DNA of 64,000 nucleotides, taken from NCBI GenBank assembly GCA_015548865.1, contig JADMXW010000001.1, forward strand, positions 1-64,000, in the 5' to 3' direction. Below the pieces are notes generated by a model, which searched no databases, was not told where the DNA came from, and saw only the letters and a program-made list of their open reading frames with translations. This document shows, piece by piece, positions 19,899-28,556 of this stretch. How positions within the stretch are numbered: the first letter of the stretch is position 1; each line of letters opens with the position of its first letter. This DNA is from Serratia marcescens (GTDB lineage: Bacteria > Pseudomonadota > Gammaproteobacteria > Enterobacterales > Enterobacteriaceae). Both the position numbers and the translations under genes were made by a program.

Positions 19899-19942
19899 AC
19901 GCCTCTCTTTTCTCACTGTAATTTGCAGGCACGATACAGACC

Positions 19943-20599
19943 ATGACACAAGATGAACTGAAAAAGGCAGTCGGCTGGGCCGCGTTGGATTATGTCCGCC
20001 CAGATACTATTGTTGGGGTGGGAACGGGTTCAACGGCAGCGCACTTCATTGACGCGCTGGGCTCCATCAAACACCAGATTAAAGGCGCAGTATCCAGCTC
20101 CGTGGCGTCTACCGAGAAGCTGAAAAGCTTAGGTATTCCGGTATTCGACAGCAACGAGGTGGATGAACTGGATATCTATGTGGATGGAGCCGATGAGATC
20201 AATCCGCATATGCAAATGATCAAAGGTGGTGGCGCTGCGTTGACGCGTGAGAAGATCATTGCCGCCATTGCGCGCCAGTTTATCTGTATCGTCGATGCTT
20301 CCAAGCAAGTGGATATTCTTGGCAAATTCCCGTTGCCGGTAGAAGTGATCCCCATGGCCCGCGCTTACGTGGCTCGGGAACTGGTGAAATTAGGCGGGCA
20401 GCCAGTCTATCGTCAGGGCGTAGTAACGGACAACGGTAATGTGATCCTCGATGTGCACAACCTTGATATCTCAGATGCCATTGTCGTAGAAAACCGTATC
20501 AATGGAATTGCGGGCGTGGTGACAGTCGGTCTGTTTGCCAACCGGGGCGCTGACGTTGCGTTGGTTGGTACTGCGGACGGTGTAAAAACCCTGAAGTAA
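19943..20599 (+). CDS. rpiA: ribose-5-phosphate isomerase A
   Basis: Interconverts ribose 5-phosphate and ribulose 5-phosphate in the pentose phosphate pathway; 218 residues. Conserved stretches are [24 protein letters not shown]-type [20 protein letters not shown], and the catalytic-region LTREKIIA. The gene stands alone between argP and serA and ends with a strong terminator. Confidence 0.98.
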   Translation: MTQDELKKAVGWAALDYVRPDTIVGVGTGSTAAHFIDALGSIKHQIKGAVSSSVASTEKLKSLGIPVFDSNEVDELDIYVDGADEINPHMQMIKGGGAALTREKIIAAIARQFICIVDASKQVDILGKFPLPVEVIPMARAYVARELVKLGGQPVYRQGVVTDNGNVILDVHNLDISDAIVVENRINGIAGVVTVGLFANRGADVALVGTADGVKTLK

Positions 20600-20614
20600 T
20601 TTCTCCCTTGCGCG

Positions 20615-20655
20615 TCGGACGTTGGCATTGAAGGCACTAACGTCCGATTTTTTTT
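20615..20655 (+). terminator. rho-independent terminator of rpiA
   Basis: A 9-bp stem TCGGACGTT/AACGTCCGA is followed by eight T. The rest of the 309-base gap up to serA (20656-20908) shows no further feature I can support. Confidence 0.9.
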
Positions 20656-20908
20656 GCTTAAAAACCCCACGATTGTTAAAGTCTCACTTTTGGTACTTAA
20701 TATCACTTTTTCTTATTTTGTTCCCTTGGCATCTGGCAAGGCGACGCGTTATCCCTATTTTTTACTGTAAAAGGGAGTTTGTGACGCCGTTGGCAGCATC
20801 GGGGAAGCAATCGATTGTCTTGCTGCTGGCGTAATTTTTGTTATGTTGGCAGAGGCTGTTTGGCAAATGGGTTCATTGGCTTCTGAAGTCTGAAAATAAG
20901 GTCGGGAA

Positions 20909-22138
20909 ATGGCAAAGGTATCACTGGAAAAAGACAAGATTAAATTCCTCCTGGTGGAAGGGGTTCACCAGAGCGCGTTGGAAAACCTGCGCGCAGCGGG
21001 TTACACCAACATTGAATACCATAAAGGTGCGTTGGATACGGAAGCGTTGAAAGCCTCCATCCGTGACGCTCATTTCGTCGGTTTGCGTTCCCGTACTCAT
21101 CTGACGGAAGAAGTGTTTGCTGCTGCAGAAAAACTGGTTGCCGTGGGCTGTTTTTGCATCGGTACCAATCAGGTTGAATTGCCTTCTGCCACCAAGCGCG
21201 GCATTCCGGTATTCAACGCTCCCTTCTCCAATACCCGCAGCGTAGCGGAACTGGTGATTGGCGAAATGCTGCTGCTGCTGCGTGGCGTTCCTACAGCCAA
21301 TGCGAAAGCGCACCGTGGTGTGTGGCACAAACAGGCTGTGGGCTCATTTGAAGCGCGCGGCAAAAAACTGGGTATCATTGGCTACGGCCACATTGGTACC
21401 CAACTGGGTATCCTGGCCGAAAGCCTGGGGATGCACGTTTACTTTTACGATATCGAGAGCAAATTACCGTTAGGTAATGCTCAGCAGGTGCGTCATCTGT
21501 CCGAATTGCTGAATATGAGTGACGTGGTCAGTCTGCACGTACCGGAAACAGCGAGCACCCAGAACATGATGGGCTCAGAAGAGCTGGCGCTGATGAAGCC
21601 GGGTTCTATCTTGATCAACGCCTCACGCGGTACGGTAGTCGATATCCCTGCATTGTGTGAAGTGCTGCGTAGCCAGCACATTGCCGGTGCTGCGATTGAC
21701 GTATTCCCACAAGAGCCAGCCACCAATACCGACCCGTTTGTTTCTCCGTTGCTGGAGTTTGACAACGTGCTGCTGACGCCGCACATTGGCGGTTCCACGC
21801 AGGAAGCGCAGGAGAACATTGGTACGGAAGTGGCTGGTAAACTGGCGAAGTATTCTGACAACGGTTCGACGCTGTCCGCGGTTAACTTCCCGGAAGTTTC
21901 ACTACCGGTGCAGAGCGATCGCGCTCGTTTACTGCACATTCACGAAAATCGCCCAGGTGTGCTGACGGCAATTAACACCATTTTTGCCGAGCAAGGCATC
22001 AATATTGCCGCTCAGTATCTGCAAACCAGCGCGGATATCGGCTATGTGGTGATCGACGTGGAAACGGATGCGGCGAATACGGCACTGCAACTGATGAAGG
22101 CGATTCCTGGCACCATCCGTGCCCGCCTGTTGTTCTAA
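20909..22138 (+). CDS. serA: D-3-phosphoglycerate dehydrogenase
   Basis: First enzyme of serine biosynthesis, oxidising 3-phosphoglycerate to 3-phosphohydroxypyruvate; 409 residues (E. coli 410). It has the substrate domain, a Rossmann domain with GIIGYGHIGTQLG, the catalytic-histidine region TPHIGGSTQEAQ, and a C-terminal ACT domain (IHENRPGVLTAINTIF) that binds serine for feedback inhibition. ATG 20909 is preceded by AAGGTCGG. Confidence 0.98.
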   Translation: MAKVSLEKDKIKFLLVEGVHQSALENLRAAGYTNIEYHKGALDTEALKASIRDAHFVGLRSRTHLTEEVFAAAEKLVAVGCFCIGTNQVELPSATKRGIPVFNAPFSNTRSVAELVIGEMLLLLRGVPTANAKAHRGVWHKQAVGSFEARGKKLGIIGYGHIGTQLGILAESLGMHVYFYDIESKLPLGNAQQVRHLSELLNMSDVVSLHVPETASTQNMMGSEELALMKPGSILINASRGTVVDIPALCEVLRSQHIAGAAIDVFPQEPATNTDPFVSPLLEFDNVLLTPHIGGSTQEAQENIGTEVAGKLAKYSDNGSTLSAVNFPEVSLPVQSDRARLLHIHENRPGVLTAINTIFAEQGINIAAQYLQTSADIGYVVIDVETDAANTALQLMKAIPGTIRARLLF

Positions 22139-22168
22139 GTGCGCGTCGAGCGTTTAATGTCGTGACAA

Positions 22169-22332
22169 ACAGCCCCTGAGGGGGCTGTGAGATTGCTCTT
22201 TTCGGCATGTCCGTGTTTCCCAGCGAATCACGACGAGGGGCACTCCGGCGGCTCACACCGCTACGACCCCATCGACGCACTTCGCCTAATAACGGACTTT
22301 GCCATCAGTCTGACAGCCCCAGAGGGGGCTGT
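22169..22332. terminator. twin hairpins after serA
   Basis: Two nearly identical stem-loops, ACAGCCCC-N4-GGGGCTGT, stand at 22169-22188 and 22313-22332, about 144 bp apart. The second lies 15 bases from the end of the leftward oxidoreductase gene, so it can serve both strands. The sequence between them (22189-22312) shows no gene. Confidence 0.7.
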
Positions 22333-22347
22333 TTGCTTAAAGAGATT

Positions 22348-23349
22348 TTATAACGCGATAGTCACCTTGCCGCGCATGTGCCCTTCCTGCACCTTGGCAT
22401 GAGCCTGTTGCAGTGTTTCAACGCTTAAACCGTTCAATACTTCACTGGCGGTGCCTTGCAGTTTGCCCGCGTCCACCAGATGCGCAACCTCTTGCAGAAT
22501 TTTTCCTTGCTGTGCCATATCCGGTGTTTGATACATGCTGCGGGTAAACATGAATTCCCAATGCAGCGAGGCACTTTTACGCTTCAGCTCATTCTGATCC
22601 AACGGTCTTTCGTTCTCAACGATAGTGCAGATCTTGCCCTGCGGTGCAATCAAGGAACCTATCGCGCTCCAGTGCCCGTCGGTGTCGTTCAGGCAGAAAA
22701 TATAATCCACCTGCGTGATGCCTGCTTTTTTCAGCTCGCCTGCCAAATCATGATAGTCCACGACGAGATCCGCACCGCGCTGACGGCACCATTCTGCCGA
22801 GTCTGGACGAGAGGCGGTGGCGATAACCTTGACTTCACTGCGCAGTGCCGCCAGTGAGATAGCCAGAGAACCAACGCCGCCTGCGCCGCCGATAATCAGC
22901 AGGTTTTTCCCTGCGTCAGCATCCTGAATCTCAAGGTGTTCAAACAATCCTTCCCAGGCGGTGAGCGCGGTCAGCGGCAGGGCTGCGGCGGCAGCCCAGT
23001 CGAGAGAAACAGGTTTATGCGCCACAATCCGTGCATCAATGAGCTGGTGCGAGCTGTTGCTGCCAGAGCGCGTAATATCGCCAGCGTACCAAACTTCATC
23101 TCCCACCTGAAAACCGCTGACACGATCGCCAGTGGCAAGCACAATGCCACTGGCATCCCAGCCTAACACGCGCGGCTCAGCCAAGCCGTTTTTACGCAAT
23201 CCAGCATGTACTTTGGTATCGACAGGGTTGATGGATACCGCTTTTACCTCAACCAGCAGATCGTGCGGACCTGGCTGCGGCTGCTCTTGGGTAATGGCGA
23301 TAAAACGTTCGGGATGTTGTGGGTCAACGGCAATAGCATGTACGGTCAT
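22348..23349 (-). CDS. MDR-family zinc-free alcohol dehydrogenase / quinone oxidoreductase
   Basis: NADPH-dependent medium-chain reductase of 333 residues. Visible marks are a GroES-like N-terminal half (VDTKVHAGL, GWDASGIV) and a Rossmann fold with GGAGGVGSLAISLA. The structural and catalytic zinc cysteine patterns are absent, which places it with quinone oxidoreductase-like enzymes. The start at 23349 is chosen because GAGGAAC stands 6 bases upstream; the frame is open further to 23448. It is divergent from a LysR regulator that probably controls it. The natural substrate is unknown; such pairs often respond to electrophilic or quinone stress. Confidence 0.88.
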   Translation of the reverse strand: MTVHAIAVDPQHPERFIAITQEQPQPGPHDLLVEVKAVSINPVDTKVHAGLRKNGLAEPRVLGWDASGIVLATGDRVSGFQVGDEVWYAGDITRSGSNSSHQLIDARIVAHKPVSLDWAAAAALPLTALTAWEGLFEHLEIQDADAGKNLLIIGGAGGVGSLAISLAALRSEVKVIATASRPDSAEWCRQRGADLVVDYHDLAGELKKAGITQVDYIFCLNDTDGHWSAIGSLIAPQGKICTIVENERPLDQNELKRKSASLHWEFMFTRSMYQTPDMAQQGKILQEVAHLVDAGKLQGTASEVLNGLSVETLQQAHAKVQEGHMRGKVTIAL

Positions 23350-23450
23350 GATCTGTTCCTCATTGTTTCGATGAGAAAAGTGTAGAACGAACTCATCGTG
23401 CTGATAAGATGGACAATCATTAACGAAGTGTTTGTTGTAGGCGAACAATC

Positions 23451-24377
23451 ATGTTTAAACCCTCCATGTTCAGGCAGTGGCAAGACATGGCGCTGTTTGC
23501 GCTGGTGGCCGAGTGCGGCAGTATGACACAGGCTGCGCTCAAGGCTGGCATGGCTAAATCTAGCCTCAGCTTGCGTATCAGCCAGCTCGAACAACAGCTT
23601 GGGTTGCGGCTGCTCAACCGCACTACGCGTAAGATCAGCCTGACGTTTGCGGGCGAGCGCTATCTGACCCACTGTCAGGAGATGATGCGGGCCAGTGAGC
23701 GTGCCGATCTCGCTATTCAACATTTACGTGATAACCCGAGCGGGCGGCTTCGCATCACCAGCCCTGCTGGTTTTGGCGCTACGCTGTTGGCGCGGTTGAC
23801 CACCGAGTTTCAGCGCCGCTTTCCTGCGGTGTCTTTGGAAATTGCCATCTCTGACACGCTGGTAGATTTAGTTGATGAAGGTTTCGATGTGGCATTTCGC
23901 ACCGGTAAGCCGTTGGATTCTTCTCTCATTGGCAGACCTTTGGGTGTCACGCCGCGTTATCTGGTGGCCTCTCCAGACTATCTGGCGCGTCACCCTGCAT
24001 TGGTGCATCCACAGCAGCTTCAGTCTCATCAATGTATTGCTCATCGTGCCTGGTCGGAGTGGGCATTGCAGCGCGGCAGCGATGACTATCGTTGGCTGCT
24101 TCCGTTGACGCACACGACCGACAATCTGCTGTATGCTCGTGAATGCGCGATGGCGGGCGCAGGCATCACCCTGTTGCCCGCGTTTCTTGTCGATGGCATC
24201 GATCTGCCCCGACCATTGGTGCGCGTGTTGCCTGAATGGCATGCAGAACCCAATGAGCTTTATTTGGTTTATCCCAGCAGGAAACTCAATTCTCCCGCCA
24301 TGGCCTGCTTTATTGAATTTGTGCTGCAACATGATGCGCTGATGGAATATGTCACTCCGACGCCATTTTCATCCTGA
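23451..24377 (+). CDS. LysR-family transcriptional regulator
   Basis: Regulator of 308 residues of the DsdC/AaeR-like broad LysR group: winged HTH at 11-68 (MTQAALKAGMAKSSLSLRIS) and an effector domain from about 95 (RLRITSPAGFGATLLARL). The intergenic distance to the divergent oxidoreductase start at 23349 is about 100 bases, enough for one shared operator. Inferred target: the oxidoreductase gene. Confidence 0.9.
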   Translation: MFKPSMFRQWQDMALFALVAECGSMTQAALKAGMAKSSLSLRISQLEQQLGLRLLNRTTRKISLTFAGERYLTHCQEMMRASERADLAIQHLRDNPSGRLRITSPAGFGATLLARLTTEFQRRFPAVSLEIAISDTLVDLVDEGFDVAFRTGKPLDSSLIGRPLGVTPRYLVASPDYLARHPALVHPQQLQSHQCIAHRAWSEWALQRGSDDYRWLLPLTHTTDNLLYARECAMAGAGITLLPAFLVDGIDLPRPLVRVLPEWHAEPNELYLVYPSRKLNSPAMACFIEFVLQHDALMEYVTPTPFSS

Positions 24378-24445
24378 TTGTGTGACGCATTATTCAATGT
24401 GAAAATACATTTCTTATTTTTAGAAATATAACACCACTTTATTTG

Positions 24446-24467
24446 AAATGTGATTTCGATCACGGCG
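24446..24467. promoter_or_regulatory. CRP-binding site upstream of the chemoreceptor gene
   Basis: The motif TGTGA-TTTCGA-TCACG within a 22-bp window starting AAATGTGATTT differs from the CRP consensus in few positions. It lies about 25 bases upstream of a sigma-28 -10 element, suggesting catabolite control of this chemoreceptor. Confidence 0.65.
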
Positions 24468-24473
24468 TCGAAG

Positions 24474-24500
24474 TGGATGTTTCCGCGCTATTGCCGATAA
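24474..24500 (+). promoter_or_regulatory. candidate sigma-28 (FliA) promoter
   Basis: GCCGATAA at 24493-24500 is the exact FliA -10 sequence. The -35 region 11 bases upstream (TGGATGTT) matches TAAAGTTT poorly. Chemoreceptor genes are usual members of the FliA regulon, which supports the call. Confidence 0.6.
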
Positions 24501-24602
24501 GACATGAATATGACGATGTTTTTTTAGTAACGCAGATATTGTCCGTTATGCGTTGCGGAAGGGATGTCCATACCAGCCGTTGTCGAAATGAGAATAACAG
24601 TC

Positions 24603-26315
24603 ATGTCCGAGATAAAAGGAAATTCAGGTTATATCAATAACATCAGACTTGTTACGCTATTTATTAGTCTGTTAACGATTATTTTATTGCTGTTTGCTAT
24701 CTCGATTGGTACGGCGAGTTATTTTCTCAAACAGAGTAATGATGCATTAGATCGCGCTAATCTGGTCTCTGATGTGCGGGCCGGTATTAGCAGCAGCATG
24801 GATCAACTGCGTGTTGCTCGCCAATTGTTGGTGCAGGCGGCAGCGACGCAACGCGTTGGTGATGCTGAGGGGTATAAAAGTGCGCTGACGCAGGCTGAGA
24901 GTCGTGTAAAAAGCTCACAAAAACGTTTTGATGAATATCTGGCTCGACCGGATAAATTCAATGCTCCCGCAGGATTGGATGATGAACTCGCTGCCAATTA
25001 CGCAATGTACCGCGACAAGGCGATTAAGCTGATGGTTGAAGCAGCGAAGAGAGGCGAATTCGAGGAAGTGATTTCGCTGGAGAGCGATGAAGGACGCAAA
25101 CTGGACGAGAATTATGCTCAGTCAGTGCGTAAAGCGGTGCGCTATTTGACTGATAACGCCACGCAAATCAATCAGCATGCCGAGGAGAACTCTCGCCGTG
25201 GGTTTATGCTGATGGCACTCTCCTTTGTGGCCTCCATTGTTATGGCGGCGATCATTTATGTCATTATCCGCAATGCGCTATTGGCTCCTCTGGATCGGTT
25301 GGTGACGCGCATTCAACGTATCGCTGCCGGGGATTTAACCCAAAGCGCCAGTGAGATGGGGCGTAACGAAATCGGCATTCTGGGACAGAACGTTCAGAAC
25401 ATGCAGGCTGCGTTGGCGGAAACGGTTAGCGTGGTACGAGAAGGTGCAACAGCAATTCATCAGGGCGCCACGGAAATTTCTGCAGGTAATGTGGATCTCT
25501 CTTCACGTACTGAGCAGCAAGCAGCAGCATTAGAAGAGACGGCGGCCAGTATGGAACAACTGACGGCCACGGTGAAACAAAACTCGGATAACGCTCACCA
25601 TGCCAGCCAGCTGGCGAAAAATGCGTCGACTAAGGCGGAGAAGGGCGGTGATATCGTCAATAACGTGGTGACCACCATGAGCGACATCTCTGCCAGTTCA
25701 CGCAAGATTGCTGATATTACTTCTGTAATTAACAGTATCGCATTCCAAACCAACATTCTGGCGCTGAATGCCGCCGTTGAAGCGGCGCGCGCCGGTGAGC
25801 AAGGGCGAGGGTTTGCCGTGGTGGCCGGTGAAGTGCGCAGTCTGGCACAGCGCAGTGCACAGGCGGCCAAAGAGATTGAATCCTTGATCGGTGAGTCAGG
25901 GCGTCTGGTTGATACGGGGGCACGTCTGGTATCGCAGGCAGGAGAAACCATGGGTGAGATTGTTCATGCGGTTACCAGTGTGACCGATATCATGGGGGAA
26001 ATTGCCTCTGCATCTGATGAGCAGAGTCGAGGTATCAGTCAGGTGAGTCAGGCCGTGTCGGAAATGGATAGCGCAGTACAACAGAATGCTGCGTTAGTGC
26101 AGGAGGCTTCTGCTGCTGCGGTATCACTGGAGGATCAGGCTGGACGCCTGACACAGGCTGTTGCGGTGTTCCAGATTGCATCATCAGTTCCCACACGCGC
26201 TCTGGCGGGAGCGGCTGCCACTGCATCAACGCAGATACGCAGCAACCCTGCTCTGCTTGCAACAGGTACAAAACGGGTCAAGGCGGATGACAATCAGAAT
26301 TGGGAAACCTTTTGA
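24603..26315 (+). CDS. methyl-accepting chemotaxis protein
   Basis: Inner-membrane chemoreceptor of about 570 residues. Domains in order: first membrane helix (about 14-37), periplasmic four-helix ligand domain (about 38-195, TarH type), second membrane helix (about 197-222), HAMP domain ([19 protein letters not shown]), methylation helices, and the highly conserved signalling hairpin ([20 protein letters not shown], then [14 protein letters not shown]). It ends in the pentapeptide NWETF, the docking site for CheR and CheB, so it should be a major receptor able to assist others. Start chosen at ATG 24603; in-frame ATGs at 24564 and 24588 are alternatives. CRP and FliA sites stand upstream. 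The ligand cannot be predicted. Confidence 0.93.
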   Translation: MSEIKGNSGYINNIRLVTLFISLLTIILLLFAISIGTASYFLKQSNDALDRANLVSDVRAGISSSMDQLRVARQLLVQAAATQRVGDAEGYKSALTQAESRVKSSQKRFDEYLARPDKFNAPAGLDDELAANYAMYRDKAIKLMVEAAKRGEFEEVISLESDEGRKLDENYAQSVRKAVRYLTDNATQINQHAEENSRRGFMLMALSFVASIVMAAIIYVIIRNALLAPLDRLVTRIQRIAAGDLTQSASEMGRNEIGILGQNVQNMQAALAETVSVVREGATAIHQGATEISAGNVDLSSRTEQQAAALEETAASMEQLTATVKQNSDNAHHASQLAKNASTKAEKGGDIVNNVVTTMSDISASSRKIADITSVINSIAFQTNILALNAAVEAARAGEQGRGFAVVAGEVRSLAQRSAQAAKEIESLIGESGRLVDTGARLVSQAGETMGEIVHAVTSVTDIMGEIASASDEQSRGISQVSQAVSEMDSAVQQNAALVQEASAAAVSLEDQAGRLTQAVAVFQIASSVPTRALAGAAATASTQIRSNPALLATGTKRVKADDNQNWETF

Positions 26316-26371
26316 TTTACCTGGGGGCGTGACTGCTTTAGAAAAATAGTTGCCACTGGACCGCGATTGTC

Positions 26372-26400
26372 ATAAAAAACACCCCGGCAATGACCGGGGC
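26372..26400 (-). terminator. rho-independent terminator of ettA
   Basis: A 6-bp stem CCCCGG/CCGGGG with a 6-base loop (26382-26399) is followed on the minus strand by TGTTTTTTATG. It ends the leftward ettA transcript. Confidence 0.8.
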
Positions 26401-26444
26401 GTTGGGTATGGCAGGGGGGGTTATCACCGGCTGCCATCAGCAAG

Positions 26445-28112
26445 TTACTTCGCGATACGCTTGTACTTGATGCGGTGGGGTTCCAGCGCATCTGCGCCCA
26501 GCGTGCGTTTTTTGTATTCTTCGTATTCGGTGAAGTTACCTTCGAAGAATTCCACCTTGCCTTCATCCTGATAATCCAGAATGTGAGTAGCAATACGGTC
26601 AAGGAACCAACGGTCGTGTGAAATCACCATGGCACAGCCGGGGAACTCTAGCAGGGCGTTTTCCAGCGCGCGTAGCGTTTCAATATCCAGGTCGTTGGTC
26701 GGTTCATCGAGCAGCAGTACGTTGCCGCCGACTTGCAGCAACTTCGCCAGATGCAAACGACCACGCTCACCACCAGACAGTTCTCCTACGCGTTTGCCCT
26801 GATCGGTGCCTTTAAAGTTAAAGCGACCAACATAGGCGCGACTTGGCATCTCAGTGGTACCAATACGCATGATGTCCAGTCCGCCAGAAACTTCTTCCCA
26901 AACGGTTTTGCTGTTGTCCATGCTGTCGCGGAACTGATCGACCGAAGCCAATTTTACCGTTTCACCCAGTTCGATAGTGCCGCCGTCTGGTTGCTCCTGA
27001 CCGGACATCATACGAAACAGCGTTGATTTACCGGCACCGTTCGGGCCGATAATCCCAACGATGGCGCCCTTGGGCACGGAAAACGACAAACCGTCGATCA
27101 GCTGGCGCTCGCCGTAAGCTTTACTCAGGTTGGTGACTTCCACCACTTTGTCGCCCAGACGTGGACCTGGTGGAATGAACAGTTCGTTGGTTTCGTTACG
27201 CTTCTGGTATTCGGTGCTGTTAAGTTCTTCAAAGCGAGCCAAACGGGCCTTGCCCTTGGCCTGACGGCCTTTAGCTCCCTGACGCACCCACTCCAGCTCT
27301 TTCTCGATGGATTTACGGCGAGCTGCTTCCTGAGAGGCTTCTTGTGCCAGACGTTGGTCTTTTTGCTCCAGCCAAGAAGAATAGTTACCTTCCCACGGAA
27401 TGCCTTCGCCACGGTCCAGTTCCAGAATCCAGCCAGCGACGTTATCGAGGAAGTAACGGTCATGGGTAATGGCTACTACTGTGCCTTCGAAGTCGTGCAG
27501 GAAGCGTTCCAGCCAAGCCACGGATTCCGCATCCAGGTGGTTGGTGGGTTCATCGAGCAGCAGCATGTCTGGTTTTTCCAGCAGCAAGCGACACAGTGCC
27601 ACGCGACGGCGTTCTCCCCCGGACAACTTGGCGATTTTTGCATCCCATTCTGGCAGGCGTAGCGCGTCGGCAGCACGTTCTAACTGGTTATCCAGATTAT
27701 GGCCGTCGTGAGCCTGAATGATCTCTTCCAACTTGCCCTGCTCAGCAGCCAGCTTGTCGAAATCGGCATCCGGATCGGCATACAGCGCGTACACCTCATC
27801 CAGACGTTTGAGCGCTCCGACCACTTCCGATACCGCTTCTTCGACGGATTCACGTACCGTGTGTTCAGGGTTAAGCTGCGGTTCCTGCGGCAAATAGCCG
27901 ATTTTGATACCGGGTTGCGGGCGCGCTTCCCCTTCGATGTCTTTATCAATCCCCGCCATGATGCGCAGCAGAGTGGATTTCCCTGCACCGTTCAGGCCCA
28001 GCACGCCGATTTTTGCGCCTGGGAAGAAGCTAAGGGAGATATTTTTTAAAATATGGCGCTTCGGCGGAACCACTTTGCCGACGCGGTGCATGGTATAGAC
28101 GTATTGAGCCAC
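26445..28112 (-). CDS. ettA: energy-dependent translational throttle protein EttA (ABC-F)
   Basis: Soluble ABC-F ATPase of 555 residues, the E. coli length, that binds the ribosomal E site and gates entry into elongation according to ATP level. There are two ABC cassettes, each complete: Walker A GLNGAGKST and GPNGAGKST, signatures LSGGERRRVAL and LSGGERGRLHL, Walker B LLLDEPTNHLD and LLLDEPTNDLD. The linker between them holds the charged interdomain helices (EKELEWVRQGAKGRQAKGKA). The gene is divergent from slt, as in E. coli. Confidence 0.97.
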   Translation of the reverse strand: MAQYVYTMHRVGKVVPPKRHILKNISLSFFPGAKIGVLGLNGAGKSTLLRIMAGIDKDIEGEARPQPGIKIGYLPQEPQLNPEHTVRESVEEAVSEVVGALKRLDEVYALYADPDADFDKLAAEQGKLEEIIQAHDGHNLDNQLERAADALRLPEWDAKIAKLSGGERRRVALCRLLLEKPDMLLLDEPTNHLDAESVAWLERFLHDFEGTVVAITHDRYFLDNVAGWILELDRGEGIPWEGNYSSWLEQKDQRLAQEASQEAARRKSIEKELEWVRQGAKGRQAKGKARLARFEELNSTEYQKRNETNELFIPPGPRLGDKVVEVTNLSKAYGERQLIDGLSFSVPKGAIVGIIGPNGAGKSTLFRMMSGQEQPDGGTIELGETVKLASVDQFRDSMDNSKTVWEEVSGGLDIMRIGTTEMPSRAYVGRFNFKGTDQGKRVGELSGGERGRLHLAKLLQVGGNVLLLDEPTNDLDIETLRALENALLEFPGCAMVISHDRWFLDRIATHILDYQDEGKVEFFEGNFTEYEEYKKRTLGADALEPHRIKYKRIAK

Positions 28113-28556
28113 GTTGCGACTTCGCCTCTCTATAGGTTAAAGGATGCAGTGCGTAGCCCGCGCTGCATCGAGGTTAACGATGAAGGTAGGGCGTCGCCCT
28201 CTTCGATTTATCGTTATGCTGATGCGGAGTGTAGCTGGTTTCGCTGTACGATCCCAGCCATCATCCCTTACTCTCTTTCACTCTGTGAAATGGCTCCTGG
28301 CCCTGTGTTTTGGCGTATCACACCCAACCTGAAATTTCTAAACCGTTATCCTTACGTTGCTTGACATTTTATTCCCTTTTGCGACATATCGCCGCTGCGC
28401 ATCCTGTGCCAAACTGGAGGGCAGAAAATGTCGTCAGGATGATGCAAATTTTGCTGATGCGAACACGCATTTGCACTTATGGCGGCATCCTGGGGCAGAG
28501 TTTATCAGTGATGTGCAAATTGCATGTCGGTAACCGTTTTGGATGAGGTGGTTTGG
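28113..28556. other. 444-base ettA-slt intergenic region
   Basis: No gene is supported here. A hairpin ATGCAGTGCG/CGCGCTGCAT with one mismatch lies at 28144-28168, just upstream of ettA. Overlapping short frames have no ribosome sites and no recognisable features. The promoters of ettA and slt must lie within it, but I see no clear -10/-35 pair. Confidence 0.5.
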
